In this document: one piece after another, positions 14,558 to 23,649 of the stretch
Layout: each line of letters begins with the position of its first letter
How positions within the stretch are numbered: position 1 is the stretch's first letter
From: Kiritimatiellia bacterium
GTDB taxonomy: Bacteria > Verrucomicrobiota > Kiritimatiellia > RFP12 > UBA1067
Assembly (NCBI GenBank): GCA_017628025.1
Contig: JAGBZX010000029.1
Coordinates: forward strand, 1 to 50,308
Reading direction: 5' to 3'
Length of the DNA stretch: 50,308 nt
Notes under the pieces: model-generated
Seen by the model: the letters and a program-made list of their open reading frames with translations, nothing else
What the model was told of the DNA's origin: nothing
Databases searched by the model: none
Program-made: the position numbers and the translations under genes

Positions 14558-16948
14558 ATGGCTGATAAACCAATTTATTATGGAGGCACAGACAAGCGTT
14601 CTCCTATTTATTATGGCGGAACCTCATCCATAGCTTATGGGGGGGTGCCTCCAAATGGTGGCAAGCCGATGTATTATGGTAATGGTGGCGCTTATGGTGC
14701 TTACGGGGCTTACGGGGCATATGGAGCTTACGGAGCATATGGTGGCAATGCGCCAGGCTCTGATACTGACACAGGTATTATGGGTACGATTACTACCGCG
14801 CGAGTTCTTCGCGTTATTTCTCAAAGGTGGTTATCGATATTTGTCTTTCTCCTTGTAGGTTTAATAATCTCATTTGCGATTTATAAAATTTCCCCTACAA
14901 TTTACGAAGCTCGTAGTGAGTTTACGATGGATATGCGTAGGGCGACCTCGCATAATAATACTCTCGATCAGATAATGCCTGACTATGGTAACACGTATGC
15001 GGAAATTTTCAATACGCGTATATCTGATTGGAGAAGCGAGAAAATATTCGCTTTGATTATTAAGCAGTATCAAAATGATCATCCAGCCTCAACTGTTCAG
15101 GACGATGAGATAATTGCAGTATTAGCAGAGACAAAATTAGAACTTTTAAAAAATTCGCGTATTATTACTATTACTGCTAGATCTAAATTACCTGCGCTAG
15201 CAGCTGATATAGCAAACTCTTACGCAAAAGCTATTGAGGCATTTACAGACGAAGAAAATAAGGTTCGTTGCGATAAGGCTGTAAGTCAAATCCATGCCAA
15301 TGCCGAAGCAAAGCGCCGCGAAGTAGAGAAATTAGCAACGCAAATAAGAGATTTCCGTACTGCTAACAAGGTTGATAATTTACGTTCATCGCGTGACACA
15401 ATACAGCAATCGATATCAAAAACTACGGCTGATATTTTGTCTTTAGAGACGCAAGAAACACAGCTTATAGAGTGGGAGAAACTACTTGATAAAGTTCAGA
15501 AGGATCCTGAGAGCTTTGGTGTCTTGGCTGCTGGCATTCCGCGTGCGCAAGATATCGCTCAGGAATTTCGCGCGTTTCAAGATGCCTCTAGCGAGCATTC
15601 AAAACTTTTGTTCTCATACACTGATAAGCACCCGCTAGTTGTGACAAAGCAGAAAGAGTTAACTGTTGCAAAGCAGCGTTTTCTTGATGCTACCCAGCGT
15701 GCGTTGCAGTCTGGGCGTTCATCTTTGCAAGTTCTTAGAAATCAGCTTATAAATTTGAAGAACAAGCAACTTGATTTGCGTAATGAACTCTCATCATGCG
15801 AGCAGCGTATAGTTCTTGCTGAATCAGGACTTGGGATGCTTGAGGCTGATTTCGGTGTTGCTAATAGAGTACTTGAAGGACTTATAATGGACGAGAATAA
15901 AGCTCGTCTAGATGCGCAAAGCAATAATGAAATCGTTCGTGTGGGTAGACCAGCAACTGTGCCAGTCGATCCTGTTTTGCCAGATCCATTAATTATTTTC
16001 GGTTGCGGTTTAGCGCTTTCACTTATTCTCGGGTTGGTGTTTGTTCTTGTTCTTGACAATTTAGAAGACACTGTAGTTAATTTGGCAGACATAGAAGGGA
16101 GACTTTCTCTTAAGGTTCTTTCTGTTTTGCCGCATGTTAGACGCAAAACGCGTGAGCAGGTTGCAAAGTTTCTTCTTGAAGATAAATATTCTCATTTTTC
16201 TGAAGCCATTGCAGGTTTAAGAAACCTTCTTGATTCACCAAGATACGAATCTCTTTCTCATTGCTTACTTTTTATATCTACCCAGCCTGGCGAAGGTAAG
16301 ACAATTACCTCCTCCTCTGTTGCGATTTCCCACGCGATGACTGGCAAGAAAACGCTCCATGTTGACTTTGACATGAGAAGGCCGAGGCTGTTAAAGGTTT
16401 GGGGCTTTGAATTAGAAAGGTCAAAATCGTTTTCTCATGCAATGCAGGAAGCTTGCCGCACGGGAATTAGGCCAAACTTTGATGCCCTCGTTAACAAATC
16501 AAATCAAGAAGGGCTAGATGTTATAGTTTCTATGCCGCCAGATGGAGTTTCTCCTTCCTCGATACTTGGCTCAAAAATGGTAGGCGAATTCTTTGAGTGG
16601 GCAAGGTCTCGTTATGACCGCATTATTGTTGACTCGCCGCCTTTTGGTATTGTTGGTGACGTAGTTTCTCTAGCTGTCGCTGTTGACTCGGTAATTATTA
16701 TGTGTTGTCCTGATCGTACTCATTTTAGGCCTATACAATATTGTGCAAGGTCTTTAATTGAGGCGGGAGCTAATATTTTGGGTATTGTTGTTAATGATGT
16801 TGACCTATCAAATGCAGCAGCCTTTTCGCCTTCTTCACGCGTGCATAACGCTAGCTCATATTCGTACGGTTCAATTTCTAGCGATTCACAAAATAAGGAT
16901 CGCGAAGAAGCTGAAGATCAAAATGAGGACTTGTCAGATGAAGAATAA
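14558..16948 (+). CDS. Wzc-type chain-length regulator fused to BY-kinase, Tyr-rich N-terminus
   Basis: A 796-residue inner-membrane protein that controls polysaccharide chain length and export by autophosphorylation on tyrosine. A Wzz domain is bounded by membrane segments at about 92-112 and 478-500, with a coiled-coil region between them. The kinase domain carries Walker A (PGEGKT, about 575-581), Walker A' (VDFDMRRP, 602-609) and Walker B (IIVDSPP, about 689-695). The first 65 residues are unusual, with 13 tyrosines in YYGG and six consecutive GAY-type units. The C-terminal tail, where BY-kinases normally carry a Tyr cluster, has only SYSYG followed by an acidic end. TTAAAGGAG precedes the ATG. 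The gene overlaps rmlB by 11 nt. Confidence 0.9.
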   Translation: MADKPIYYGGTDKRSPIYYGGTSSIAYGGVPPNGGKPMYYGNGGAYGAYGAYGAYGAYGAYGGNAPGSDTDTGIMGTITTARVLRVISQRWLSIFVFLLVGLIISFAIYKISPTIYEARSEFTMDMRRATSHNNTLDQIMPDYGNTYAEIFNTRISDWRSEKIFALIIKQYQNDHPASTVQDDEIIAVLAETKLELLKNSRIITITARSKLPALAADIANSYAKAIEAFTDEENKVRCDKAVSQIHANAEAKRREVEKLATQIRDFRTANKVDNLRSSRDTIQQSISKTTADILSLETQETQLIEWEKLLDKVQKDPESFGVLAAGIPRAQDIAQEFRAFQDASSEHSKLLFSYTDKHPLVVTKQKELTVAKQRFLDATQRALQSGRSSLQVLRNQLINLKNKQLDLRNELSSCEQRIVLAESGLGMLEADFGVANRVLEGLIMDENKARLDAQSNNEIVRVGRPATVPVDPVLPDPLIIFGCGLALSLILGLVFVLVLDNLEDTVVNLADIEGRLSLKVLSVLPHVRRKTREQVAKFLLEDKYSHFSEAIAGLRNLLDSPRYESLSHCLLFISTQPGEGKTITSSSVAISHAMTGKKTLHVDFDMRRPRLLKVWGFELERSKSFSHAMQEACRTGIRPNFDALVNKSNQEGLDVIVSMPPDGVSPSSILGSKMVGEFFEWARSRYDRIIVDSPPFGIVGDVVSLAVAVDSVIIMCCPDRTHFRPIQYCARSLIEAGANILGIVVNDVDLSNAAAFSPSSRVHNASSYSYGSISSDSQNKDREEAEDQNEDLSDEE
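14690..14743 (+). repeat. Six 9-bp tandem repeats coding for Ala-Tyr-Gly
   Basis: Six consecutive 9-bp units of the form GC(T/A)TA(T/C)GG(T/G/A) encode AYG six times near the N-terminus of the Wzc-type kinase. Being a multiple of three, copy-number change would keep the frame and alter only the number of tyrosines. Confidence 0.92.
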
Positions 16949-17987
16949 GCGCTGCATAGTTACAGGTGGTTGCGGTTTTATTGGAAGCGCTTTAGTGCGA
17001 AGCCTTTGTCGTGATGGTGCAGAGGTTTTAGTGATTGACAAGCTTACCTACGCAGGCGTTATTGAGTCACTTAAAGAAGTAGAAGGTCGTTATCTGTTTT
17101 TACAAGCTGATATATGTGATAAAGAGGCGGTAACTAAAGCGTTTTCTGATTTTAATCCAACTACGATTTATCATTTGGCTGCGGAGAGTCATGTTGATAG
17201 ATCAATTGATTCTCCATTAGAGTTTGTTCGTACTAATGTTGAGGGAACGGCAAACCTTTTAGATGTTTCTCTTAAGCATTATAGAAAAACAAGTGACTTT
17301 TTGTTTCAGCATATTTCTACAGATGAGGTGTATGGTGCATTGGGTGCAGAGGGTTATTTTACAGAATCAACTCCTTATTCGCCTCATTCACCATATTCTG
17401 CGTCAAAGGCAGCTTCAGACCATCTTGTTCGAGCATGGCATGATACATACGGTTTGCCGGTAGTAATAACAAACTGCTCTAATAACTACGGGCCTTATCA
17501 TTTTCCTGAGAAGCTTATTCCGTTGACAATTCTTAATTGCCTAGAGAAAAAGCCTATAAGTGTGTATGGTAAGGGTGTAAATGTTCGTGACTGGCTACAT
17601 GTAGAAGATCACGTTTCAGCGCTTCGTTTAGTTAACGAAAAGGGGCTTCCTGGACGAACTTATAATGTTGGGGCAAATTCGGAGAAGACGAATCTTGAGG
17701 TAGTAAAAGCGATTTGTCAGGCTATGGACGAGTTTAGACCATTAGATAAGGATTCTGGTCTAACTAGTTATTATGACCTAGTTAAGTTTGTTGACGATAG
17801 GCCTGGACATGACTTAAGGTATGCTATTGATTCAACTCGCCTTAAAACAGAGCTTGGCTGGGAGCCTAAGAATTCTTTTGATGAAGGGCTTCGCTCCACA
17901 ATAAAGTGGTATTTGGAAAATGAATGGTGGTGGGGACCAATTCGTAATAATCGTTATTCAGGAGCTCGCCTAGGAGGAGCGAAGTAA
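16938..17987 (+). CDS. rmlB: dTDP-glucose 4,6-dehydratase
   Basis: A 349-residue short-chain dehydrogenase/reductase that converts dTDP-glucose to dTDP-4-keto-6-deoxyglucose, a precursor of deoxysugars such as rhamnose. The NAD-binding GGCGFIGS lies at 10-17. Family signatures include HLAAESHVDRSI, STDEVYG, the catalytic Tyr153/Lys157 (YSASK) and NNYGPYHFPEKLIP. The start at 16938 is chosen because the protein then begins MKNKRCIVTGG, at the usual distance from the Rossmann motif. This overlaps the kinase gene by 11 nt. No rmlA, rmlC or rmlD is nearby, so they must be elsewhere or the pathway ends in another sugar. Confidence 0.93.
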   Translation: MKNKRCIVTGGCGFIGSALVRSLCRDGAEVLVIDKLTYAGVIESLKEVEGRYLFLQADICDKEAVTKAFSDFNPTTIYHLAAESHVDRSIDSPLEFVRTNVEGTANLLDVSLKHYRKTSDFLFQHISTDEVYGALGAEGYFTESTPYSPHSPYSASKAASDHLVRAWHDTYGLPVVITNCSNNYGPYHFPEKLIPLTILNCLEKKPISVYGKGVNVRDWLHVEDHVSALRLVNEKGLPGRTYNVGANSEKTNLEVVKAICQAMDEFRPLDKDSGLTSYYDLVKFVDDRPGHDLRYAIDSTRLKTELGWEPKNSFDEGLRSTIKWYLENEWWWGPIRNNRYSGARLGGAK

Positions 17988-17990
17988 GAG

Positions 17991-19094
17991 ATGCTTTATT
18001 ATATTGCCGATTTGTTGTCATCTATTTGGGGTCCATTAAGGATGCTCAAGTCGCACGTTGTACTACTCTCTTTAGGAGTCTTCACTGCGTCTTTAGCGAC
18101 AATATTTCTACTTCCTAAGTTTTGGAGATACTTGCCTCACGATAAGGGTAAGGCTTTGTGCAAGGATGTCGGTGGTAATTTAAGCGCTGGTAAACCTACA
18201 GGAGCGGGATTTATTGTCACTCTTGTGATATTGCCTATTATACTTATTTTTGCGCCATTGGCGTTTTGGGATATGATGGCGTTTCTTGCTCTTTATGGTG
18301 CGATGTTAGCGGGGTATTTAGATGATAAATCTCCTAATCCGTGGTCGAGAAGAAAGAAACTTTTGCTAGATGCAGTGATTTCTGTTGTTATAGCTATTTT
18401 TGTTTTCATGGGCCACGCCGACAATTCAGAAGGCTTGGGGACAATGCTTGTTTGGTTGCCTTTTGTGAAAGGTGTTTGGCACGTTCCTTTATGGGTGTAT
18501 TTGCCAGTTGCGTCTTTCATTATTGTTTTTACGCTTAATGCGACAAATTGCTCTGATGGTGTAGATGGTCTTGCTGGCACTCTTACGTTGGTAGAATTAG
18601 TGATGCTTGCAATAATGCTTTATGTGGTAGTTGGTTATCGGCCAGTTGCTCATTATTTCCTTATTCCTTGCTATGCTGAAGCTGCAAAATGGGCGATTGT
18701 CCTAATGACGACAGCTGGAGCATTTGCTGGGTATCTTTGGTATAATGCAGAGCCTTCTAAAATATTAATGGGAGATGCAGGAAGCCGTTTCCTTGGTGCG
18801 CTCATCGCAACAGCTTCTCTAATGACAGGCAATCCACTTTTGATATTCGCATTAGCACCTGTTATTATAGTAAATGGTGGAGGAGGGCTGTTGAAGATTT
18901 TTATCATTCGCCTTTTAAAATGCTTTGGTGTTAACTTTACAGAAAATTCTTGGATTATGAAGATACGCTTTCCGCTCCATGATCACTGCAGAAAGAAATT
19001 TGGCTGGTCGAATGCGCAGGTTCTAATGCGCTTTACGTTAATGCAGTTAGTGATAATGCCAATACTGCTAATTTTAATTGCAAAGGTGCGCTAA
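17991..19094 (+). CDS. mraY: MraY-family phospho-sugar transferase
   Basis: A 367-residue, about 10-helix membrane enzyme of the polyprenyl-phosphate N-acetylhexosamine-1-phosphate transferase family. Sequence details favour MraY (lipid I synthesis) over WecA: KPTGAGF, GYLDD, NCSDGVDGLAGT, LWYN-x-x-P and MGDAGSRFLG. A PLHDH segment also sits at the position of the MraY PLHHH motif. That segment has Asp in place of the middle His. The gene is not in a division/cell-wall cluster but follows rmlB by 3 nt in a polysaccharide locus, so a polymer-initiating role is a real alternative. Lengths match MraY (about 360). Confidence 0.82.
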   Translation: MLYYIADLLSSIWGPLRMLKSHVVLLSLGVFTASLATIFLLPKFWRYLPHDKGKALCKDVGGNLSAGKPTGAGFIVTLVILPIILIFAPLAFWDMMAFLALYGAMLAGYLDDKSPNPWSRRKKLLLDAVISVVIAIFVFMGHADNSEGLGTMLVWLPFVKGVWHVPLWVYLPVASFIIVFTLNATNCSDGVDGLAGTLTLVELVMLAIMLYVVVGYRPVAHYFLIPCYAEAAKWAIVLMTTAGAFAGYLWYNAEPSKILMGDAGSRFLGALIATASLMTGNPLLIFALAPVIIVNGGGGLLKIFIIRLLKCFGVNFTENSWIMKIRFPLHDHCRKKFGWSNAQVLMRFTLMQLVIMPILLILIAKVR

Positions 19095-19999
19095 TGTCTC
19101 TTGCTGTTGCTCTGCTACTGGCGGCGTTGTCACGCGCAGATCTCGTGGAGCGCTTTAGAGCTGCTCCCGTTCTAAAATGCGATGGACTGATAGAAGTTTC
19201 AGGAATGTGTCCGGTAGATATTCGCCGCGAATTTCAATTGCCAGTAGCATCAAGAGCGTCAACTATTTGTAAAAATTTGTATGACGCTTTAGGGATAAAG
19301 CAACGTAAATTTTCTCGTCCAGCAATTGTTATTTTTCTTGGCTCTCAAAACTCTACGAATACTTTCGTGAAGTCTTCTTTCCAAAATAGAGCAGACGGGA
19401 CAAAATACTTGGCTATTAATCTACTCTCTCCTGGTTCTGCAGACATGGAGATATTTCAGCGAGAAATCACAAAAGGCTTTTTATTTGCTATTAATTCACA
19501 AAAGGCAAGCGACGCGCAGGTCGAGAAGATACTTCGCTTAGCAGATCCAAATAAGCGTTTAGATGATGAGTATGCCGAAATTGCCGCGTGGAGAGAGAAG
19601 GGGATTTATAAGGACGGTAAAACAGATGAGGACTATCTGAAACTTATGCGGAGAGTAAAAAATCCTGGCTTTGCGCGCCAAGAAGAGGTTTTAGATTTTT
19701 CTTCTCGACTTATGCTTTACCCTCCGCAGTTTGCAATGCCATTCTGCGAAAAGTATAGAGCTCTTACTTTTGGCGAAGCAATTAATCTAGCTGAATTAGA
19801 TGTGAAAATAAGGTATGCAGCTTGGGTAAAAAGTTCAGAACTGCTAGTTTTTGGAGCTGGGCGTGGCGATAAATTCACAGATATGGTAAAATCATATAGT
19901 GAATTTCTTCGTGCTTTAGCATCGTATACACTTTCGAAAAGGGAATTGACTGCTATGCTTGAGAAAGCTGAGTCAAAACTTAAAGAGGTGCTCAAATGA
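19094..19999 (+). CDS. Secreted protein of unknown function
   Basis: A 301-residue protein. The first 15 residues (MSLAVALLLAALSRA) look like a short signal peptide. The rest is mixed alpha/beta with a charged helical C-terminus (LSKRELTAMLEKAESKLKEVL). I recognise no family. Its ATG shares one base with the stop of the mraY-like gene (TAATG), and its stop overlaps the argH start (ATGA), so it is translated within one operon with both. The role is unknown. Confidence 0.7.
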   Translation: MSLAVALLLAALSRADLVERFRAAPVLKCDGLIEVSGMCPVDIRREFQLPVASRASTICKNLYDALGIKQRKFSRPAIVIFLGSQNSTNTFVKSSFQNRADGTKYLAINLLSPGSADMEIFQREITKGFLFAINSQKASDAQVEKILRLADPNKRLDDEYAEIAAWREKGIYKDGKTDEDYLKLMRRVKNPGFARQEEVLDFSSRLMLYPPQFAMPFCEKYRALTFGEAINLAELDVKIRYAAWVKSSELLVFGAGRGDKFTDMVKSYSEFLRALASYTLSKRELTAMLEKAESKLKEVLK

Positions 20000-21360
20000 A
20001 AATAGAAAAGACAATTACTGATAGCCGAGTAGATAAAGACGTATTAGCCTACACAGTAGGTGACGATCCTATTCTTGATATGGAACTTGTTCGTTGGGAT
20101 TGTATGGGAACAGCGGCTCATGTGACGATGCTTTCAGAGATGAAGGGGCTTAAAAGACCAGTTGTAACTCCTGCAGAAGCATCTCGTGTACGTAAGGCAT
20201 TGGCGGCAGTTGTCGAAGCATCGGAAAAAGGTAACTTTGAGATTAGGACAGATGACCAAGACGTGCATATGGCTGTTGAAAGAGTTCTTACTGAAAAGCT
20301 TGGTGATTTAGGCAAGAAAATTCACACAGGGCGCAGTAGGAATGATCAGGTGGCTGTTGATGTTCGCCTTCACATGAAAGATTCAATACTTGCGTTAGAA
20401 CTTGAATTAGCTGATTTAGCTCAAGCATTATGCTCTTTTGGCGCAAAGGCGGGTGCGATTCCTATGGTTGGGCGCACGCATCTTCAGCCTGCCATGCCAT
20501 CTACTGTTGAAATGTGGGCGACAGGACACGCTGAAATGATTTTGGACCAGTCCTATAATACAGCGGCGGCATACAAATTGGCAGACTTAAATCCTCTTGG
20601 TAGTGCCGCCGGCTACGGTGTGCCATTGCCACTTAATCGTCGACGCACTACTGAATTATTAGGTTTTGCAAGAACGCTACATAATTCATTTGGTGCATCT
20701 ATGGCTAGAGGAGAATGTGAGGCGTCGCTTCTTTCGGCGTTAGCGCAGATTATGTGTGTCTTAAGTCGTTTAGCAGAAGACCTTATAATCTTTTCAATGC
20801 CTGAATTTGGCTACTTTAAATTGCCGCGTGAATTTTGTACTGGCTCATCGATAATGCCACAAAAGTTTAATCCTGATGTGCTTGAACTTGTTCGCGGTAA
20901 AACTGCGCAAGTGATAGGATTTCAGACATCGGCATTGACATTGCTTCATGCTATGCCTGGCGGATATAATCGCGATCTTCAAGACGCAAAAATGCTGTAT
21001 ATGAAGGGCCTTGATATCACGCGCACGACTATACGCATTATGGCGAAGATGGTAGAAGGCCTAGAAGTTCTGTCTGACGTTTGCCGCGCGGCATTTACGC
21101 CAGGTGTCTTTGCGACAGATGTTGCGCTTCGTAAAGTTGCGGCAGGAGTAGCTTGGCGTGATGCATATCATGAAGTAAGAGACAATCTTGACGCGCTTAA
21201 TGACGAAGATCCAGATGCTGCAGTTAAGTGCAAAAAGCACGAAGGAACATGTGCAGGCATCAATCTTAAGTTATATGAGAAACGGATTGCATCTTTAAGA
21301 GCTTCTGCTAAAAAGCGTATGGATGAGCTTTATGCTAAATGCGCGGCGCTATTAAAATGA
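19996..21360 (+). CDS. argH: Argininosuccinate lyase
   Basis: A 454-residue enzyme that splits argininosuccinate into arginine and fumarate, the last step of arginine synthesis. It belongs to the fumarase/aspartase superfamily. Signatures include HTGRSRNDQVA, VGRTHLQPAMPST and the superfamily motif GSSIMPQKFNPD (about 285-296), which contains the catalytic Ser loop. Length matches the family (about 455-460). It overlaps both neighbours by ATGA junctions. Neighbouring genes are not arginine genes, so it is embedded in a mixed operon. Confidence 0.96.
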   Translation: MKIEKTITDSRVDKDVLAYTVGDDPILDMELVRWDCMGTAAHVTMLSEMKGLKRPVVTPAEASRVRKALAAVVEASEKGNFEIRTDDQDVHMAVERVLTEKLGDLGKKIHTGRSRNDQVAVDVRLHMKDSILALELELADLAQALCSFGAKAGAIPMVGRTHLQPAMPSTVEMWATGHAEMILDQSYNTAAAYKLADLNPLGSAAGYGVPLPLNRRRTTELLGFARTLHNSFGASMARGECEASLLSALAQIMCVLSRLAEDLIIFSMPEFGYFKLPREFCTGSSIMPQKFNPDVLELVRGKTAQVIGFQTSALTLLHAMPGGYNRDLQDAKMLYMKGLDITRTTIRIMAKMVEGLEVLSDVCRAAFTPGVFATDVALRKVAAGVAWRDAYHEVRDNLDALNDEDPDAAVKCKKHEGTCAGINLKLYEKRIASLRASAKKRMDELYAKCAALLK

Positions 21361-22100
21361 GATTCGTTAGCATAGCAGCTATTTTTATTTTCATGTGTCC
21401 AGTTTTATCGTGCACTGAGCGCAAGGAAATAAGCCGCGTTGAGTGGTCAACGATGGGGACGATAGCTGCTGTGCAGACTAAAGGTAAGGCCAATACTTTT
21501 GTAAGAGACTCTGCAAAAGAGGCGTGCGATAAAGTAGTAAAGCTCTTTAATCGCCACGATAATTCTTCAGAGATAAGGCAAAAAGAAAAGCTGTCAGACT
21601 CAGAGTTACGACTGTTAGGCGGGTGCTGGCAGGCGGCATTTGAGTTCAAAGATGCTACGAAGGGGGCGTTTAATCCGCGTTGGAGAGGATCTGATACGTT
21701 GGATTTTGGTGGTATCGCAAAAGGTTATGCTGTAGATTTAGCATACGAAGAAGTTAAAGGTAAGATTGAAGATGAGGTTTTAATTGATATTGGCGGAAAT
21801 CTTCGAGCAGTAAAAGGTGACTGGAAGGTAGTTATTGCTGGAAGTAACAAATGTATACTTCTAAAGGAGTCGTTTGCTTGTGCAACATCAGCAGAGTATT
21901 TTAGGGGTAAGCATATTTATGATGGGAGAACAGGGAAAGTCGTAGAGAATAATGTAGAATCAGTTACCGTTGTTGCTCCATTGGCGATGCATGCAGATGC
22001 TCTTTCAACCGCTTTTTTTGTGCTGGGCCCTAATGATGCTCTTGTTAGTGAGTTATGTAATAAGTATAAAGCAGAAGTGTATTGGATGATGAAAAAATGA
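21357..22100 (+). CDS. apbE: Compact ApbE-type FAD:protein FMN transferase (lipoprotein)
   Basis: A 247-residue protein. ApbE attaches FMN to Thr in flavoproteins such as Rnf/Nqr subunits, in the periplasm. The N-terminal hydrophobic segment ends VLSC (about 16-19), so it is a likely lipoprotein. Family motifs are STMGTIAAV, DFGGIAKGYAVD, DIGGNLRAV and HADALSTAFFVLG, the last containing the Mg-binding DA(L)(S/A)T. It is shorter than usual (about 300-350). The ATG at 21357 overlaps the argH stop and is preferred to 21339, which would disturb the signal peptide. It is coupled to the next gene by ATGA. Confidence 0.85.
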   Translation: MRFVSIAAIFIFMCPVLSCTERKEISRVEWSTMGTIAAVQTKGKANTFVRDSAKEACDKVVKLFNRHDNSSEIRQKEKLSDSELRLLGGCWQAAFEFKDATKGAFNPRWRGSDTLDFGGIAKGYAVDLAYEEVKGKIEDEVLIDIGGNLRAVKGDWKVVIAGSNKCILLKESFACATSAEYFRGKHIYDGRTGKVVENNVESVTVVAPLAMHADALSTAFFVLGPNDALVSELCNKYKAEVYWMMKK

Positions 22101-22822
22101 AACTACTTGAAGTAAAAAATCTTTCTATTCGTTATGGCGATTTTCTAGCGGTAAAGGGTGTAACATTTGCCGTTGAGAAGGGCGGTATTTTTGGAATTGT
22201 AGGAGAGTCTGGTTCTGGCAAGTCCACTATCGCTAAAGCTCTTATGGGGCTTAAGGAGGCGGATTCTGGAGAGATTGTGTTTCAAAACAAGACGAAAGCA
22301 CAGATGATTTTTCAAGACGCAGCAGGTAGTCTTAATCCAAGGATGAAGGTTTGCGACACATTAAAAGAGGTTTTATGTCATTATGGTCGCAGTAAGCTAG
22401 AGGCTAAAAAAGAAGCAGCGCAATTAGTTGAATTAGTGGGCTTGCCGCCTGCAGTTTTAGATCAATATCCGCATGAAATGAGTGGCGGTCAATGTCAGAG
22501 GGTTTCCATCGCTCGCGCTTTAGCTTGTGGTAGCGAGGTGCTTATTGCAGATGAGCCAGTAAGTGCGCTTGACGTGTCGGTACAGGCTCGAATTTTAAAT
22601 CTTTTAAGAGCTTTAAATAAATCACGCGGTGTAACGATAGTTTTAATTGCTCATGATTTAGCAGTCGTGAAAAACATCTGCGATGAAGTAATTGTTCTAG
22701 AGAAAGGCGTGGTAGTAGATTCTGGAGAGCCGGAGAGCGTTTTTTCTGCGCCTAAAAGCGAGTATACAAAATCACTTATAGCGGCAGTGCCAGGTAAAAA
22801 TCTAAAACCGACACATGTTTAA
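22097..22822 (+). CDS. Opp/Dpp-type ABC transporter ATP-binding protein
   Basis: A 241-residue ATPase. Walker A is GESGSGKST (about 37-45), the signature MSGGQCQRVSIARAL and Walker B LIADEPVSALDVS. The segment MIFQDAAGSLNPRM is characteristic of the DppF/OppF branch of peptide and nickel importers. The C-terminal region usual in that branch, after SEYTKSLIAAVP, is short. No permease or binding protein lies nearby, so its partners must be encoded elsewhere. ATG 22097 overlaps the apbE stop. It appears to close the long operon begun at 10232, since a new promoter follows. Confidence 0.88.
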   Translation: MKLLEVKNLSIRYGDFLAVKGVTFAVEKGGIFGIVGESGSGKSTIAKALMGLKEADSGEIVFQNKTKAQMIFQDAAGSLNPRMKVCDTLKEVLCHYGRSKLEAKKEAAQLVELVGLPPAVLDQYPHEMSGGQCQRVSIARALACGSEVLIADEPVSALDVSVQARILNLLRALNKSRGVTIVLIAHDLAVVKNICDEVIVLEKGVVVDSGEPESVFSAPKSEYTKSLIAAVPGKNLKPTHV

Positions 22823-22865
22823 GTATATGTGATTAGCAGAGGAGGAATTTTTTTAAATTTTTCTC

Positions 22866-22895
22866 TTGTCTTTCGTTGTGTTCTTTTATTATACT
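22866..22895 (+). promoter_or_regulatory. Promoter of the rubrerythrin gene
   Basis: TTGTCT (22866-22871), an 18-bp spacer and TATACT (22890-22895). The predicted start near 22902 leaves a leader of about 42 nt ending in AAAGGAAAT before the ATG. Confidence 0.65.
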
Positions 22896-22943
22896 TTCAC
22901 CTGTGGTGGATTTCAAAGTTAATATACTAGAAAGGAAATAAAA

Positions 22944-23495
22944 ATGAAAAAATGGGTTTGCCCAGCTTGTGGGTATGTACATAATGGTGAAGAAGCTCCT
23001 GAGAAATGCCCGATATGCAGTGTTCCTGGCGCTAAATTCAAAATGGAGATAGCAGAAGAGGGCAAGAAATCTTGGGCTTGCCAGCATGTCATTGGTGACG
23101 GCAAAGTGGAAGATGCTGAAGTTATGCAGGGTCTTAGAGATCATTTTAACGGCGAATGCTGCGAAGTCGGTATGTATCTTGCAATGAGCCGTCAAGCTGA
23201 GCGTGAAGGCTATCCAGAAGTGGCAGATGCCTTTAAGCGTTATGCTTTTGAAGAAGCAGAACATGCTGCAAAGTTTGCAGAGTTACTTGGCGAAGTAGTG
23301 ACAAATTCAACGAAGAAGAATCTTGAGCTTCGCGCTGATGCTGAACAAGGTGCATGTGCAGCAAAGTTTGAGATTGCTAAGCGTGCTAAAGAGCTTGGTT
23401 ACGATGCTATACATGATACAGTTCATGAGATGGCAAAGGATGAAGCTCGCCATGGAGCAGGCTTTGAAGGACTTCTCAACCGTTATTTTAAATAA
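22944..23495 (+). CDS. Rubrerythrin with N-terminal rubredoxin domain
   Basis: A 183-residue non-haem iron protein that reduces hydrogen peroxide in anaerobes. A rubredoxin-type iron site (C6-x2-C9 and C22-x2-C25, with GYVHNG) comes first. A ferritin-like four-helix domain follows with EEAEH and DEARH diiron ligands. Rubredoxin-first order is the 'reverse rubrerythrin' arrangement, as known in clostridia. It is monocistronic, with its own promoter and a strong terminator. Its presence suggests an anaerobic or microaerobic lifestyle. Confidence 0.93.
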   Translation: MKKWVCPACGYVHNGEEAPEKCPICSVPGAKFKMEIAEEGKKSWACQHVIGDGKVEDAEVMQGLRDHFNGECCEVGMYLAMSRQAEREGYPEVADAFKRYAFEEAEHAAKFAELLGEVVTNSTKKNLELRADAEQGACAAKFEIAKRAKELGYDAIHDTVHEMAKDEARHGAGFEGLLNRYFK

Positions 23496-23537
23496 TACTT
23501 TAGTAGTGTAAAACTGCTAAAGTAGAGTGAACTACAA

Positions 23538-23576
23538 AGAAAGGTTCGGCAACAAGTCGAACCTTTCTTGTTTTTT
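23538..23576 (+). terminator. Intrinsic terminator after rubrerythrin gene
   Basis: Perfect 11-bp arms AGAAAGGTTCG (23538-23548) and CGAACCTTTCT (23558-23568) with a 9-nt loop are followed by TGTTTTTT. This is the clearest Rho-independent terminator in the window. Confidence 0.93.
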
Positions 23577-23609
23577 GTAAAGACTTAGTCCTAATCCGTT
23601 TGATTTCAC

Positions 23610-23639
23610 TTGCTTTTATCTAATGTAAAATGATATAAT
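23610..23639 (+). promoter_or_regulatory. Promoter of the TPR-ExbBD operon, leaderless type
   Basis: An extended -10, TGA-TATAAT (23631-23639), with a weak -35 (TTGCTT, 23610-23615, 18-bp spacer). ATG 23650 lies 10 nt after the -10, so the leader would be about 0-4 nt, and no Shine-Dalgarno site is present. Confidence 0.75.
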
Positions 23640-23649
23640 CACGATTGAT

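Noticed and set aside
16758-16937. Extended 5' end for rmlB
   Set aside because: It would place 60 extra residues before the Rossmann motif and overlap the kinase domain; ATG 16938 gives the usual N-terminus.
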